Shown: piece by piece, positions 37,093 to 45,171 of the stretch | How the letters are laid out: every line of letters starts with the position of its first letter | Position numbering within the stretch: position 1 is the first letter of the stretch | NCBI GenBank assembly: GCA_002841495.1 | Contig: PGZV01000003.1 | Span: 1 to 64,000, forward strand | Direction of reading: 5' to 3' | DNA from: Firmicutes bacterium HGW-Firmicutes-2 | GTDB taxonomy: Bacteria > Bacillota > Clostridia > Lachnospirales > Vallitaleaceae | Length of the DNA stretch: 64,000 nucleotides | Made by a program: the position numbers and the translations under genes | Notes under the pieces: generated by a model | Told to the model about the DNA's origin: nothing | The model's input: only the letters and a program-made list of their open reading frames with translations | Databases searched by the model: none

Positions 37093-38205
37093 CTAGTTTG
37101 TAATCACTTGCTCTGTTTCTTTATCAAATATATGTAGCCTTTTTAAATCAAAACCTACTTTAACTGTTTCACCAGGTTTTGCTATTGATCTAGGACCTAC
37201 ACGTGCGGTACATTCATAGTTATCGACTGAGCCTATCAGAATAATTTCTGCTCCGAGCATTTCAGTAACATTAACTTCGAAATTAACCAAAGCTTTAGGA
37301 TGTGATTGAATAAAAGCTTCTTCGTCATGAATATCTTCTGGACGAATACCCATAACGATTTCTTTACCAATGTAACCTCCATCAATAAGTTTCTTAGCTT
37401 TCTCTTCAATCAATATAACTGAATTGGTTCCAAAAAGCAGTGATACTTCATCATCTGTTTTTTCAACTTTTGCTTCTAAGAAGTTCATTTGTGGTGAACC
37501 AATGAAACCTGCAACAAATACGTTGTTTGGTCTTTCATATAGATTTGTAGGAGAATCACATTGCTGTATAATACCATCTTTCATAACAACAATTCTTGTA
37601 CCCAAAGTCATAGCTTCAACCTGGTCATGTGTAACATAAATGATGGTTGTTTGAAGTCTTCTATGAAGTTTTGATATCTCAACACGCATTTGAACCCTTA
37701 ATTTAGCATCTAAGTTAGATAAAGGTTCATCCATAAGAAATACCTTAGGCTCTCTTACAATAGCACGTCCCATAGCAACACGTTGTCTTTGACCACCTGA
37801 CAATGCCTTAGGTTTACGATCTAATAATACCTCAATGCCGAGGATTTTGGCTGCTTCTTGAACGCGTCGGTCAATTTCTGCCTTTGGTGTTTTACGTAGT
37901 TTAAGACCAAAAGCCATATTATCATATACGGTCATGTGTGGGTATAAAGCATAGTTTTGGAAAACCATAGCAATGTCCCTATCTTTAGGTTCTACATCAT
38001 TGACCCTCTTGTCACCGATATAAAGATCACCTTCACTGATGTCTTCTAGTCCGGCAATCATTCTAAGCGTTGTCGACTTACCGCATCCTGACGGTCCAAC
38101 AAAGATAACGAACTCTTTGTCTGCCACATCAAGATTGAAATCCTGTACCGCTGTTACATTACCAGGGTATACTTTTTTAATGCCTTTCAATGATAAACTT
38201 GCCAT
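37093..38205 (-). CDS. sugar ABC transporter ATP-binding protein (UgpC/MsmX-like)
   Basis: This 370-aa CUT1-type ATPase has Walker [10 protein letters not shown] (37-45), signature [15 protein letters not shown], Walker [17 protein letters not shown], the switch [10 protein letters not shown], and a C-terminal TOBE/MalK regulatory domain (about 290-365). No permease or binding protein is near, so it is probably a shared ATPase serving several sugar transporters, as MsmX does in Bacillus. The start [15 protein letters not shown] has a weak GGGGGC-type site. Confidence 0.93.
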   Translation of the reverse strand: MASLSLKGIKKVYPGNVTAVQDFNLDVADKEFVIFVGPSGCGKSTTLRMIAGLEDISEGDLYIGDKRVNDVEPKDRDIAMVFQNYALYPHMTVYDNMAFGLKLRKTPKAEIDRRVQEAAKILGIEVLLDRKPKALSGGQRQRVAMGRAIVREPKVFLMDEPLSNLDAKLRVQMRVEISKLHRRLQTTIIYVTHDQVEAMTLGTRIVVMKDGIIQQCDSPTNLYERPNNVFVAGFIGSPQMNFLEAKVEKTDDEVSLLFGTNSVILIEEKAKKLIDGGYIGKEIVMGIRPEDIHDEEAFIQSHPKALVNFEVNVTEMLGAEIILIGSVDNYECTARVGPRSIAKPGETVKVGFDLKRLHIFDKETEQVITN

Positions 38206-38615
38206 ATTGCACGTGCCCCCTTGCGAATTGTTATGATCCTAATGTTATTAATCAGCAACTGTTAAATACTGCTGTAACTCATGGAAATAACTATACTATA
38301 ACTATTTGCTTAAAACCATTGGTTAATTCAACAAAAGGCTTAGACACAATTTGTTCATATTGCATACGGGAGATTCTTTCATGTATTATTGAACACATCC
38401 ATCGTTTATTTATAGAGATTATAACGAAGTTTAGTATGCCCTATCTCGTTATTTACTGACGTCTATAGGCAACTTCACCGAAGTTATCTTACTTTTTTCG
38501 ACATCATAATAAGTCTAAAATCATAGATTAAATTATAATGTTTGTGTCTCTTATAAAATTCTTAACATAATGCCCATTTTTCATAGCTTAATGATGGCTT
38601 TCTATAGTGAATCTT
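38206..38615. other. 410-bp intergenic region, no gene seen
   Basis: No convincing ORF or RNA was found. A TATAGT -10-like element on the minus strand about 90 bases before the ATPase may belong to its promoter, but the -35 is weak. AACCAATGGTT (near 38316) and AACTTC-ACC-GAAGTT (near 38470) are short palindromes that could bind regulators. Confidence 0.4.
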
Positions 38616-39497
38616 CTAAAAATCATAATGCTCATACTCTTTGAATCCTTCTCCCAGAACTTCTCTGACATCCGTTACAATGACAAATGCTCTTGGATCT
38701 GATATTTTTACAATTTCTTTAAGTTTGACGATTTCTCTTTTTGATACGACACAAAAAAGTACATGCTTAGGTGAAGCTGTAAACATACCCTCTCCCACTA
38801 AACCGGTTACACCTCTATCCAGCTCTGACATAATGTTTTCAGCTATGGTTTTATGATGATCTGAAATGATGAATGCAGCCTTTGAAAAGTGTAAACCATC
38901 TAGTATGGCATCAATGACCTTTACTGAAATAAAAACCGAAATAACAGCATATAGTGTTGCTTCAGCACCAAAAAAGTAAACACCGGATAAGATAATAATC
39001 GAATCCAATATCATCATGATTCTGGCTATCGATACATGCTTAATCACATGTTGAATCAGACTGGCAGCAAGATCTGTACCGCCAGTTGTTGAAAAAGCTG
39101 AAAACACCAAGCCCAACCCAACACCCGCTAACACACCGCCGAAAATACTGGCAAGAAGTATATCTTTTGTCAAAACCGGAACCCACTGTGTGTAAAATAG
39201 AGCAAATGACAAAAAAAAGGTTGCAAATAAACTTCGCCAGCCAAAGTCCCTGCCTTTGACGATAATCGCCAATACAAATAATGGGATATTAATGATCATA
39301 TTGGTCAACCAAAGGGGGATACCACCTTGGACGACGTCCATGGATAATCCCTTAACAATAATGGCGATACCGGTAACTCCTCCGGTAACCATATCTAAAG
39401 GCTCAAAAAAAGCATTAATGGCTATTGCCATTATGGTCACACCGACGATGATATATAGGTAATCCACCCATACTTTACGTGTTCTTATTAGTTCCAT
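38616..39497 (-). CDS. YitT-family membrane protein
   Basis: This protein of about 293 aa has five to six membrane segments (residues about 10-170) and a C-terminal soluble DUF2179-type domain (KAAFIISDHHKTIAENIMSELDRGVTGLVGEGMF...VVSKREIVKLKEIV). This is the YitT layout; function is unknown, possibly transport. The start at 39497 (MELIRTRKVW) has GGAG 8 bases upstream; the longer reading would overlap the glycosyltransferase. Confidence 0.9.
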   Translation of the reverse strand: MELIRTRKVWVDYLYIIVGVTIMAIAINAFFEPLDMVTGGVTGIAIIVKGLSMDVVQGGIPLWLTNMIINIPLFVLAIIVKGRDFGWRSLFATFFLSFALFYTQWVPVLTKDILLASIFGGVLAGVGLGLVFSAFSTTGGTDLAASLIQHVIKHVSIARIMMILDSIIILSGVYFFGAEATLYAVISVFISVKVIDAILDGLHFSKAAFIISDHHKTIAENIMSELDRGVTGLVGEGMFTASPKHVLFCVVSKREIVKLKEIVKISDPRAFVIVTDVREVLGEGFKEYEHYDF

Positions 39498-39507
39498 CTT
39501 CCATCTC

Positions 39508-40245
39508 CTATAGATACTTCTTACCTTCAATAATCACCTTAAAAAGAAATACAGGCAGTCTAAGCATTCTTTTTGCCCTTGTAGGTTGGCTAATCAAACG
39601 ATAAAACCACTCTAATCCTAACTTAATAAAAAAATCCGGTGCCCGTTTGACCTTCCCCGACATCCCGTCAAAAGATCCACCAACACCCATTAAAACACTT
39701 GCATGGAGCTGATCTCTATTGCTTTCTATCCAATATTCTTGTTTGGGCGCGCCTAATCCCACAAGGAGAAAGTCCGGTTTTGCAGCATTAATGAGCTTAA
39801 TAATATCTTCATCGTTATCAAAATAGCCATTGTGGACACCTACAATTTTTAAGTTGGTGTATTTTTCTTCCATTTTTCTCTTGGCCAGTTCAGCTACGCC
39901 TTGACCGGCGCCTAAAAAGTAAACTTTTATTTCCTTGTGCTCAATTTGTCTAAAAACTTCTTGAACCAAATCATAGCCGGCTACTCTTTCCGGTAATGGC
40001 TGACCCAGTATTTTTGAAGCAATCACAACACCTATGCCATCCGGAACCACCATTTCACTATTATTAAGTATAGCTTGCAATCTTGTATCATGATAGGCTT
40101 CCATAACAATTTCCGGATTTGGCGTAAAAACAGAAGCTTTCTTCCGTTCTTGTAAACATTTTACAATAAAGGTTGCGGCTTCTGATCTTGTGACATAATG
40201 GAACTTGGTACCTAATATGTTGATGATCTTTTTACTTGATATCAT
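39508..40245 (-). CDS. WecG/TagA/CpsF-family glycosyltransferase
   Basis: This 245-aa GT26-type transferase probably adds N-acetylmannosamine or a related sugar to a lipid-linked intermediate, as TagA does in teichoic acid synthesis. Motifs: TPNPEIVMEAYHD, VVPDGIGVVIASKILG, VYFLGAGQGVAELAKRK, PDFLLVGLGAPKQEYWI and GVGGSFDGMSGKVKRAP. It overlaps the upstream 172-aa gene by 4 bases and is followed by yitT. Together with the LCP proteins it suggests secondary cell-wall polymer assembly. Confidence 0.92.
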   Translation of the reverse strand: MISSKKIINILGTKFHYVTRSEAATFIVKCLQERKKASVFTPNPEIVMEAYHDTRLQAILNNSEMVVPDGIGVVIASKILGQPLPERVAGYDLVQEVFRQIEHKEIKVYFLGAGQGVAELAKRKMEEKYTNLKIVGVHNGYFDNDEDIIKLINAAKPDFLLVGLGAPKQEYWIESNRDQLHASVLMGVGGSFDGMSGKVKRAPDFFIKLGLEWFYRLISQPTRAKRMLRLPVFLFKVIIEGKKYL

Positions 40246-40760
40246 TTTAATGTGTATGCCCCCTTAATCATGATGAAGGCCTTCTCTGTAATCTTAATGC
40301 CTCTGCCATCATCCCTAGAAATCAAGAGAAGATGTTGCATGGGTACAAACGCTCCACCTTTTAGATCTAAGCCTTGAGTTAGGTCCGCCAATCCATCGCC
40401 GTTGACACCTTGTATCACTGTTGCTTTACCTGCTCGCAAAATAAGCTCCGTTCCTCCGCCGCATATAATCGTATCTCCGACTTCGGCTTCTACGACAACA
40501 AAAGTGCTGCCCAATTGTCCGGCAATCTGTTGATCAATATATGCATTGATCGCCTTCATATCCACTTCTCCAGTATTACCCGTTGATCCGCTTGGATTGA
40601 TGATTTCATTTATTTTCTGGTCGACATAGGATTTGGTAACCAAAGGATCATTCACCGTACCCGGTTCTGTTGATCCTGCTTCCATATTGATACCAATGAT
40701 CCAACTGACCATAATGACTATGCATAATAGGCCTATTAGTATACTTACTTTCTTGTTCAT
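40242..40760 (-). CDS. hypothetical secreted protein between TagA and LCP genes
   Basis: This 172-aa protein begins with a membrane segment (VSILIGLLCIVIMVSWIIGI), then a Gly/Pro/Ser-rich linker with two related repeats (KSYVDQKINEIIN and NAYIDQQIAGQLG). A compact C-terminal beta-rich domain follows (FVVVEAEVGDTIICGGGTELILRAGKATVIQG...KITEKAFIMIKG). I do not recognise a family. The start at 40760 has GGTGG. It is coupled to the glycosyltransferase and lies 21 bases after an LCP gene, so a cell-wall polymer role is likely. The protein is probably held at the outer face by its N-terminal helix. Confidence 0.75.
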   Translation of the reverse strand: MNKKVSILIGLLCIVIMVSWIIGINMEAGSTEPGTVNDPLVTKSYVDQKINEIINPSGSTGNTGEVDMKAINAYIDQQIAGQLGSTFVVVEAEVGDTIICGGGTELILRAGKATVIQGVNGDGLADLTQGLDLKGGAFVPMQHLLLISRDDGRGIKITEKAFIMIKGAYTLK

Positions 40761-40783
40761 CACAAACCACCTTTATCTTTTCT

Positions 40784-42109
40784 TTATTTTTCTGTATTCC
40801 CTAAAACAATGATAATCTGATGTGTCTGATCCATTAATTCCGGTTGAATAATCATTTCAGAGTCCTTAAAAAGCGTCTTTATTTCTGCATAAGCCTCAGG
40901 TATGGGAACATATATTTTTGTCTTTTCTACCGGTTTATTTTCATAATCTATTGCTTCAATAGGATCATAGCCCTGTTCCTTTAACATATCTCTTGTTTTG
41001 CCTGCAAGTCCTTTCATATTGGTGCCATTTTGAACCGATATGGTTAAACTTTTTATATCTATAATTTCCTCCGGTGTTACATCAATAACCGCTTCATCTA
41101 CATTTTCAGAAGCTAAAAAGGGTTCATTTATGATTTTGTCTAAAAGCTCTTTTGTCGCATCATAGTCATAAATATAATAGGAGCCACCTTTGTCACTAGG
41201 GTCTCTAGGCAACATATGCATAACAAAATTCTCAGGTTTGATTCGGTCAAGGAAAATCAGATAATCCACAGCATGCTCAAAATTCGTATCCACCTTCACT
41301 AAAACAGCACCAACAACATTTACCATATTGAGTCTGTTTTTTGTATTCAGTAATTGCTCAACAAAGGCCTTCATAAATACTTGTTGCATCTCAACACGGC
41401 CTACATCGGCGCTGGCATAACCGGATCTAAATCTGACCAATTGCTCAGCTTGGGCACCATTGATGTATTGCTCACCTTTTTCAAGATTAATATATAGATT
41501 TTGTAACGGATCACTATATTTCATATCCATCGGTATGTCAATCTTGATTTCACCGATCGTATCCACAATATATCTGAACACATCCAATTTGATATTCACA
41601 TAATAGTCGATGGGAACACCTAAATTGCTTTCAAGAACTGCTACAGATGCCTCATTTCGATTCTCCGCAACATAGGCAGGTATGGCATTGATCTTGACCA
41701 ACTGTTTCACATCACTTCTTCGCTCTTTAATAGTACTATACATATCGTCCGGAATTTTAACTTTCGTATCTCTTGGAACCGAAAGTATGTCTACCTTACC
41801 ACTTTCATGATGAAAAAAAACGACCATCGTCACATCGGTTCGATAACTGTCTTCATCTACGCCAAAAACAGCAAAAGTGGTCAACTTCTTGTCTCCGAAA
41901 ATATTTTTCCCATCCGGATCTGCAGCCTTTGCTCCATATTCTGTTAAGTTGTATTTAGATAAATCCAACATGCTACCAATACTGTTACCCATTACCACAA
42001 CATAAATAACTGTACCGATTCCGACGACTGCCATGAGTAGCGCAAAGGTAGATAAGAATATCTGTATGAATTTATTGACCAATTGTTTTTTCTGCTTTTT
42101 TTTCGACAC
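40784..42109 (-). CDS. LytR-CpsA-Psr family protein with LytR_C domain
   Basis: This 441-aa protein has an N-terminal membrane segment (about 10-38), the LCP catalytic domain (TFAVFGVDEDSYRTDVTMVVFFHHESGKVDILSVPRDTKV, ... EQLVRFRSGY) with conserved Arg and Asp residues, and a C-terminal LytR_C-like domain (LTISVQNGTNMKGLAGKTRDMLKEQGYDP). LCP proteins attach wall polymers to peptidoglycan. The start is GTG with AGGAGG 7 bases upstream. A second LCP gene lies 64 bases upstream. Confidence 0.92.
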   Translation of the reverse strand: MSKKKQKKQLVNKFIQIFLSTFALLMAVVGIGTVIYVVVMGNSIGSMLDLSKYNLTEYGAKAADPDGKNIFGDKKLTTFAVFGVDEDSYRTDVTMVVFFHHESGKVDILSVPRDTKVKIPDDMYSTIKERRSDVKQLVKINAIPAYVAENRNEASVAVLESNLGVPIDYYVNIKLDVFRYIVDTIGEIKIDIPMDMKYSDPLQNLYINLEKGEQYINGAQAEQLVRFRSGYASADVGRVEMQQVFMKAFVEQLLNTKNRLNMVNVVGAVLVKVDTNFEHAVDYLIFLDRIKPENFVMHMLPRDPSDKGGSYYIYDYDATKELLDKIINEPFLASENVDEAVIDVTPEEIIDIKSLTISVQNGTNMKGLAGKTRDMLKEQGYDPIEAIDYENKPVEKTKIYVPIPEAYAEIKTLFKDSEMIIQPELMDQTHQIIIVLGNTEK

Positions 42110-42173
42110 AGTGAGGCCTCCTATATGTATGCTTTATCAATGATTAATTAATGTTTTTCTAAGGATATATCTG

Positions 42174-43190
42174 TTACTCATCTAAATCTGAGATGTCAAC
42201 TGACGCATTTCTATTATGAATCAGCGCATCGACAGCCTCTCTTGCTTCCTCTAGCTCAAAGTACTGGAACCATCTTTCATCCACCAACTCGCCATATGAA
42301 GGTATGGTTATCATATTCTCTGGTGATAGCAGATGCTCCAACTCTAGATTGAAGAAGAACTCAGCGTATTTTAGCATGACAACCATACCAAAATCCGTGT
42401 CGATATACTTATAACCTTTAGAAATGAACTGGCTAATCTGATTAAAATCTCTAGACCCTAAAACCTGATCTACCATAGCAGCAATAAAAGCTTGCTGGAC
42501 TTGAATTCTTTGTAAATCACCCATTCTATATTTGCGGAATCTAACCAGTTGCTCGGCTTTATCCCCATCCAGGACCTGGGGTCCAGGTTGTAAATTTATA
42601 TACAAATCCTGAACCGGATCTGAATAATACATTCTCTGTGGCACATCAAATTCAACACCACCAACCGCATCCACCACTTCGCGTAATCCGGATGTGTCAA
42701 TCGTCATAATATAATCAATCTCCAGGCCTGTAATACCCTCAACAATCACGCGCACATCTTCAAGGGCTCTCTCATCCCCGCCTATCAGGGAATATATTTC
42801 AGTCAACTTAGCATGGACGATTCTATTTTTGGGATTGTTCTTTTTAATGGTTTTGAAAGGTTCTTCATCAAAGTAGATTTCCAAGTCTCTAGGTATAGAA
42901 ATAAGTTGTACTTTATTCTCCTTAGGGTCAATGTGACCCACCATAAGAACATCCGTCAAAGCGCCGGACGTGTCAAAACCTACAAATAGGCCATTAATAG
43001 GCGCCGGTATAGCTTTTTCTGCTTCTTCTGCTTCCCGTTCAGCATCCAACAGTTCCTGATCCCTCAATTTTTGAGCTTCTAATTCAATTCTTATTTGTTC
43101 CTGTGCAACCTTCTCTTCGCCGTTCATTTCTATAACAGCAATAAAGGACATAGCTATAATACCCAAAGTTATGCCCAACAATAAGCCCAT
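42174..43190 (-). CDS. LytR-CpsA-Psr family protein
   Basis: This 338-aa protein has an N-terminal membrane segment, a short coiled coil (EEKVAQEQIRIELEAQKLRDQEL) and an LCP domain (GLFVGFDTSGALTDVLMVGHIDPKENKVQLISIPRDLEI ... AEQLVRFRKYR). It lacks the LytR_C domain of its neighbour. GGAGGGTACC precedes the ATG. The two LCP genes are probably co-transcribed with the glycosyltransferase unit and may be partly redundant in attaching wall polymers. Confidence 0.9.
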   Translation of the reverse strand: MGLLLGITLGIIAMSFIAVIEMNGEEKVAQEQIRIELEAQKLRDQELLDAEREAEEAEKAIPAPINGLFVGFDTSGALTDVLMVGHIDPKENKVQLISIPRDLEIYFDEEPFKTIKKNNPKNRIVHAKLTEIYSLIGGDERALEDVRVIVEGITGLEIDYIMTIDTSGLREVVDAVGGVEFDVPQRMYYSDPVQDLYINLQPGPQVLDGDKAEQLVRFRKYRMGDLQRIQVQQAFIAAMVDQVLGSRDFNQISQFISKGYKYIDTDFGMVVMLKYAEFFFNLELEHLLSPENMITIPSYGELVDERWFQYFELEEAREAVDALIHNRNASVDISDLDE

Positions 43191-43292
43191 ATGGTACCCT
43201 CCATATTCACTTCCTATATAATAACATATTTTTCACAAAATGAAAGCTTTGTAACACTTATTTAAAGGTTTGATCTAAGGTTCCAATTTTCT

Positions 43293-43321
43293 TTGTATTA
43301 ATCCCTAATTTCTTGTATAGT
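43293..43321 (+). promoter_or_regulatory. promoter of the SDR gene
   Basis: TTGTAT (43293-43298), a 17-base spacer and TATAGT (43316-43321), about 38 bases upstream of the start codon. Confidence 0.6.
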
Positions 43322-43359
43322 ATAGATAAAACAACCTTTTAGAAAGAAGGATTTCCTGT

Positions 43360-44094
43360 ATGAACAAAAAACCTGTAGCACTCGTCACCGGAGCCTCAAG
43401 AGGGATTGGAGAAGCCATTGCCATCACTTTGGCCAAAAACGGTTATGATCTAATTATAACCTCCCGAAATAGTCAACTTGACTTAGAAAATGTCGCTATA
43501 AAAATAGAGACGATTGGTGCACGTTGTCGATGGTTGACTTCTGATGTTGCCTCCTATGAAGACACCAAAAACCTTTTTGAGCAGATCACAGATTACACAG
43601 ACCACCTTGACCTAGTGGTGAACAATGCCGCTTGTTCCTATATAGGCTTATTAACAGATATGTCCGTTGACACATGGAACCAACTCCTAAACACGAACCT
43701 TTCCGGTTTGTTTCATACCAGCAAATTTGCCATACCAATGATGGTTGCCACAAAAAAAGGGGTCATCCTGAACATTTCATCTATTTGGGGTGGTACAGGT
43801 GCCTCTTGCGAAGTAGCTTATTCTGCAACAAAAGGTGGGGTCAATAGCTTTACAAAAGCATTGGCTAAGGAATTAGCGCCTTCAAATATACGTGTGAATG
43901 CTGTGGCATGTGGCGTAATAGATACACATATGAATGCGTGGCTATCTGATTCTGAAAAGGAAGCACTTATATCCGATATTGGTCTCGGGCGTATGGGTAC
44001 CCCCCAAGATGTTGCCAATACCGTTTTATTTCTTGCCTCAGATGCTTCCGACTACATCACCGGTCAAATCATAACCGTTGATGGAGGAATTTAA
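43360..44094 (+). CDS. SDR-family oxidoreductase (FabG-like)
   Basis: This 244-aa NAD(P)-dependent short-chain dehydrogenase has the cofactor motif TGASRGIGEAIA (residues 10-21), NNAA, catalytic Ser in ILNISSIWGG and YSATKGG (Tyr and Lys), and the C-terminal GRMGTPQDVANTVLFLASDASDYITGQIITVDGG. It resembles 3-oxoacyl-ACP reductase but has no fatty-acid genes nearby, so the substrate is unclear. It is the first plus-strand gene in the window, with its own promoter and terminator. Confidence 0.9.
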   Translation: MNKKPVALVTGASRGIGEAIAITLAKNGYDLIITSRNSQLDLENVAIKIETIGARCRWLTSDVASYEDTKNLFEQITDYTDHLDLVVNNAACSYIGLLTDMSVDTWNQLLNTNLSGLFHTSKFAIPMMVATKKGVILNISSIWGGTGASCEVAYSATKGGVNSFTKALAKELAPSNIRVNAVACGVIDTHMNAWLSDSEKEALISDIGLGRMGTPQDVANTVLFLASDASDYITGQIITVDGGI

Positions 44095-44096
44095 TA

Positions 44097-44131
44097 AAAG
44101 CCAGACGATTATTTCTCGACTGGCTTTTTCT
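44097..44131 (+). terminator. intrinsic terminator of the SDR gene
   Basis: AAAGCCAG pairs with CTGGCTTT with an internal loop, followed by TTTTTC, directly past the SDR stop. Confidence 0.88.
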
Positions 44132-44166
44132 ATGATTCTTGTTTATAATTCCTGTTTAAGCTCTGA

Positions 44167-45102
44167 CTATATTGTCGCTACCATAATCGCCTTAATTGTA
44201 TGCATTCTATTTTCTGCCTCATCGAATATTACTTGGGCATGCTTCTCAAAAACTTCTTCTGTAATCTCATAACCCTTTACAGCCGGTAAGCAGTGCATTA
44301 CAATGGTCTCTGCCTTTAATGTCATCTCCAATAATCCTTGATTGACTTGATAAGGTCTTAGGAGCTTAAGTCTCTCTTCTGCTTGTGCTTCTTCACCCAT
44401 GGATACCCAGACATCTGTATAAATCACGTCTGCCTCCTCCACTTGTGTCACGTCTTCTGTACAGACGATATGTGCGCCGGATTCATTCGCATATTCTTGG
44501 CACACCTGAATCAAATCCGAGTCCGGCCATAAGTTTTTAGGGGCAATAACTTTGAAATTTACACCCATTTTTGTCATACCAATCATAAGACTATTGCCCA
44601 TATTGTTACGTCCATCGCCTACATAGACAAAGTTCAAACCTTTTAAATAACCAAACTGTTCTTTAATGGTCAATAAATCCGCTAGAATCTGAGTCGGGTG
44701 GTAATCATCCGTCAAGCCATTCCATACCGGTACGCCACTGTATTTGGCTAATTTTTCTACAACATCCTGCTTAAAGCCTCGAAATTGTATACCATCAAAG
44801 AGTCTACCAAGAACCCGCGCCGTATCTTCAACAGATTCTTTGTGTCCAAGCTGAATATCATTTTTTCCAAGATATTCAGGATGTCCACCTTCGTCGACGC
44901 ATCCTACAGTAAAAGCGCATCTTGTTCTTGTTGACGGCTTTTCAAAAATCAATGCAATATTCTTGCCTTCAAGTAACGTTCCTTTAATACCCATACGTTT
45001 TTTTTGTTTCAAATCCTTGGATAACTCAAGTAAATATTCAATTTCCGCTTTAGAAAAATCCTTTAGTGTTAAAAGACTTCTTCCTTTTAAGTTCACTGCC
45101 AC
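44167..45102 (-). CDS. argF: ornithine carbamoyltransferase
   Basis: The enzyme forms citrulline from ornithine and carbamoyl phosphate. The 311-aa protein has the carbamoyl-phosphate motif [48 protein letters not shown] and the catalytic HCLPAVKG. The start is GTG with GAGGTG. It stands alone, with its own promoter and an ARG-box-like site upstream, so an anabolic role in arginine synthesis is more likely than a deiminase pathway. Confidence 0.94.
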   Translation of the reverse strand: MAVNLKGRSLLTLKDFSKAEIEYLLELSKDLKQKKRMGIKGTLLEGKNIALIFEKPSTRTRCAFTVGCVDEGGHPEYLGKNDIQLGHKESVEDTARVLGRLFDGIQFRGFKQDVVEKLAKYSGVPVWNGLTDDYHPTQILADLLTIKEQFGYLKGLNFVYVGDGRNNMGNSLMIGMTKMGVNFKVIAPKNLWPDSDLIQVCQEYANESGAHIVCTEDVTQVEEADVIYTDVWVSMGEEAQAEERLKLLRPYQVNQGLLEMTLKAETIVMHCLPAVKGYEITEEVFEKHAQVIFDEAENRMHTIKAIMVATI

Positions 45103-45113
45103 ACGATCACCTC

Positions 45114-45127
45114 TGTATTATTATTCA
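45114..45127 (-). promoter_or_regulatory. ARG-box-like operator of argF
   Basis: The minus strand reads TGAATAATAATACA, one mismatch from the ARG box TGAATWWWWATTCA. It lies between the inferred transcription start and the ribosome binding site, a position where ArgR would block transcription. Confidence 0.45.
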
Positions 45128-45142
45128 TAAAAACTTATATTT

Positions 45143-45171
45143 ATAATATATCATTTCTTTTTTTCTGTCAA
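45143..45171 (-). promoter_or_regulatory. argF promoter overlapping the ppk1 stop
   Basis: TTGACA (45171..45166), a 17-base spacer and TATTAT (45148..45143) on the minus strand. The -35 includes the TGA stop codon of ppk1, so the promoter is fused to the end of the upstream gene. Confidence 0.75.
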
